From: Betaproteobacteria bacterium
Lineage (GTDB): Bacteria > Pseudomonadota > Gammaproteobacteria > Burkholderiales > Burkholderiaceae_C
DNA: 55,284 nucleotides
Assembly (NCBI GenBank): GCA_009919175.1
Contig: RGCL01000013.1
Location: forward strand, 1 to 55,284
Direction of reading: 5' to 3'
The notes beneath the pieces are model-generated. The model saw only the letters and a program-made list of their open reading frames with translations. It was not told the DNA's origin and searched no databases. This document shows positions 54,860-55,284 of this stretch, piece by piece; position 1 is the first letter of the stretch; the number at the start of each line of letters is the position of its first letter. A program made the position numbers and the translations under genes.

Positions 54860-55284
54860 TTATTGCTCTGCCACGGCTTGCTGCTGACATTCCCTGGTCC
54901 AGGTAATGTGTTGCAAATGCCTGGTGTAACCAGGTGTCCCATATTTGATTTTTTCTAGAAATTGATAATAGTCTTTCACTTCAGAATTGAAGTGCTTGTC
55001 TTGCCATTTCTTATAAAAATCGATGCTCTCTTCGAAGTGTTCGAACTGCAAGTATTTTTGATGCTTAAAACCGAAAAGATTATTTCTGTCCATCAGGAAT
55101 TTGCTGCGAAACCAGCCTGTTTCCAAAATGGCCTGGCGCATGACGATGGTGGGGTATGCAATGTTTTTCTCGCAGATTTTTGAAAATACCTCTTCGACCA
55201 GGCTTTGATCAATTTTTCCACTGGCTTGGGTATGCACGGCACTGGCAGCGTGTTGCGTAGGCTTTGTACTGCTGGCCAGCAGTA
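54860..55284 (-). CDS. Glucosaminidase-type (Bax-like) peptidoglycan hydrolase, N-terminus beyond the window
   Basis: The reading frame is open through the right edge, so the 5' end is missing; at least 140 residues are visible. VMRQAILETGWFRSKFLMDR contains the Glu of the glucosaminidase fold, followed by NNLFGFKH and SIDFYKKWQD. The domain resembles Bax/FlgJ-type N-acetylglucosaminidases. The start of the visible part (LLASSTKPTQHAASA) reads like the end of a signal peptide plus linker. A GTG at 55237 is an internal codon, not the start. It is first in the O-acylation operon. Confidence 0.8.
   Translation of the reverse strand, partial: LLASSTKPTQHAASAVHTQASGKIDQSLVEEVFSKICEKNIAYPTIVMRQAILETGWFRSKFLMDRNNLFGFKHQKYLQFEHFEESIDFYKKWQDKHFNSEVKDYYQFLEKIKYGTPGYTRHLQHITWTRECQQQAVAEQ

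Overview
The window is almost entirely DNA of a betaproteobacterium, most likely order Burkholderiales and close to Comamonadaceae. The evidence is the gene order (iscRSUA-hscBA-fdx followed by dnaQ; a methylmalonyl-CoA mutase/propionyl-CoA carboxylase operon with a divergent GntR regulator), an intracellular PHB depolymerase, many Bug/TctC-type periplasmic receptors and moderately high GC with Burkholderiales-like protein sequences. The first ~320 bases are different: AT-rich, Bacteroidota-like coding sequence that breaks off abruptly inside a MORN-repeat gene. I read this as a chimeric assembly join, so the window probably comes from a metagenome or mixed assembly.

Layout. 323-1495: truncated MORN protein and a secreted protein of unknown function (minus strand), then tRNA-Ser(GGA). 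1745-4937: basic amino acid decarboxylase and an overlapping EamA transporter. 4970-13119: divergent GntR regulator, a 16-bp perfect palindrome, and the full propionyl-CoA to succinyl-CoA pathway (mutase, MeaB chaperone, carboxylase beta and alpha, epimerase-like VOC protein). 13132-16566: orphan RnfB-like ferredoxin, PHB depolymerase and aromatic/aspartate aminotransferase. 16710-25094: uvrB, the isc iron-sulfur operon running into dnaQ, tRNA-Val(CAC) and a strong hairpin.

25189-38512 is accessory. It holds a divergent catabolic-looking cluster (Bug receptor, beta-hydroxyacid dehydrogenase, carboxymuconolactone decarboxylase-like protein / esterase, SDR, GntR regulator, SDR, metallo-beta-lactamase lactonase), gene debris (hsdR 3' end; dadA fragment fused to a tctC fragment), two more intact Bug receptors, a BamE-like lipoprotein, a small zinc-ribbon protein, a photolyase and a small unknown protein.

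47990-37550 (minus strand) is the most striking part: a compact, apparently polycistronic set of seven exported proteins. In order they are a MORN protein, an EF-hand/DUF4384 pseudo-caspase with both catalytic residues replaced, an OmpA-domain protein, a Sel1-caspase, a 10-MORN/coiled-coil/caspase fusion, a stand-alone caspase, and a Bug receptor whose ATG directly follows the caspase stop codon. Three proteins keep the His/Cys dyad. The set looks like a periplasmic caspase-pseudocaspase-MORN module; its function is unknown.

48090-55284: a GST, a small Cys-rich secreted protein, a membrane-anchored lytic transglycosylase, then convergent to it an operon of glucosaminidase (cut by the window end), MBOAT acyltransferase, DHHW/AlgX-like protein and SGNH lipoprotein. 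This fits O-acetylation of peptidoglycan or a surface polysaccharide. I found no CRISPR array, intact insertion sequence, rRNA or replication origin.
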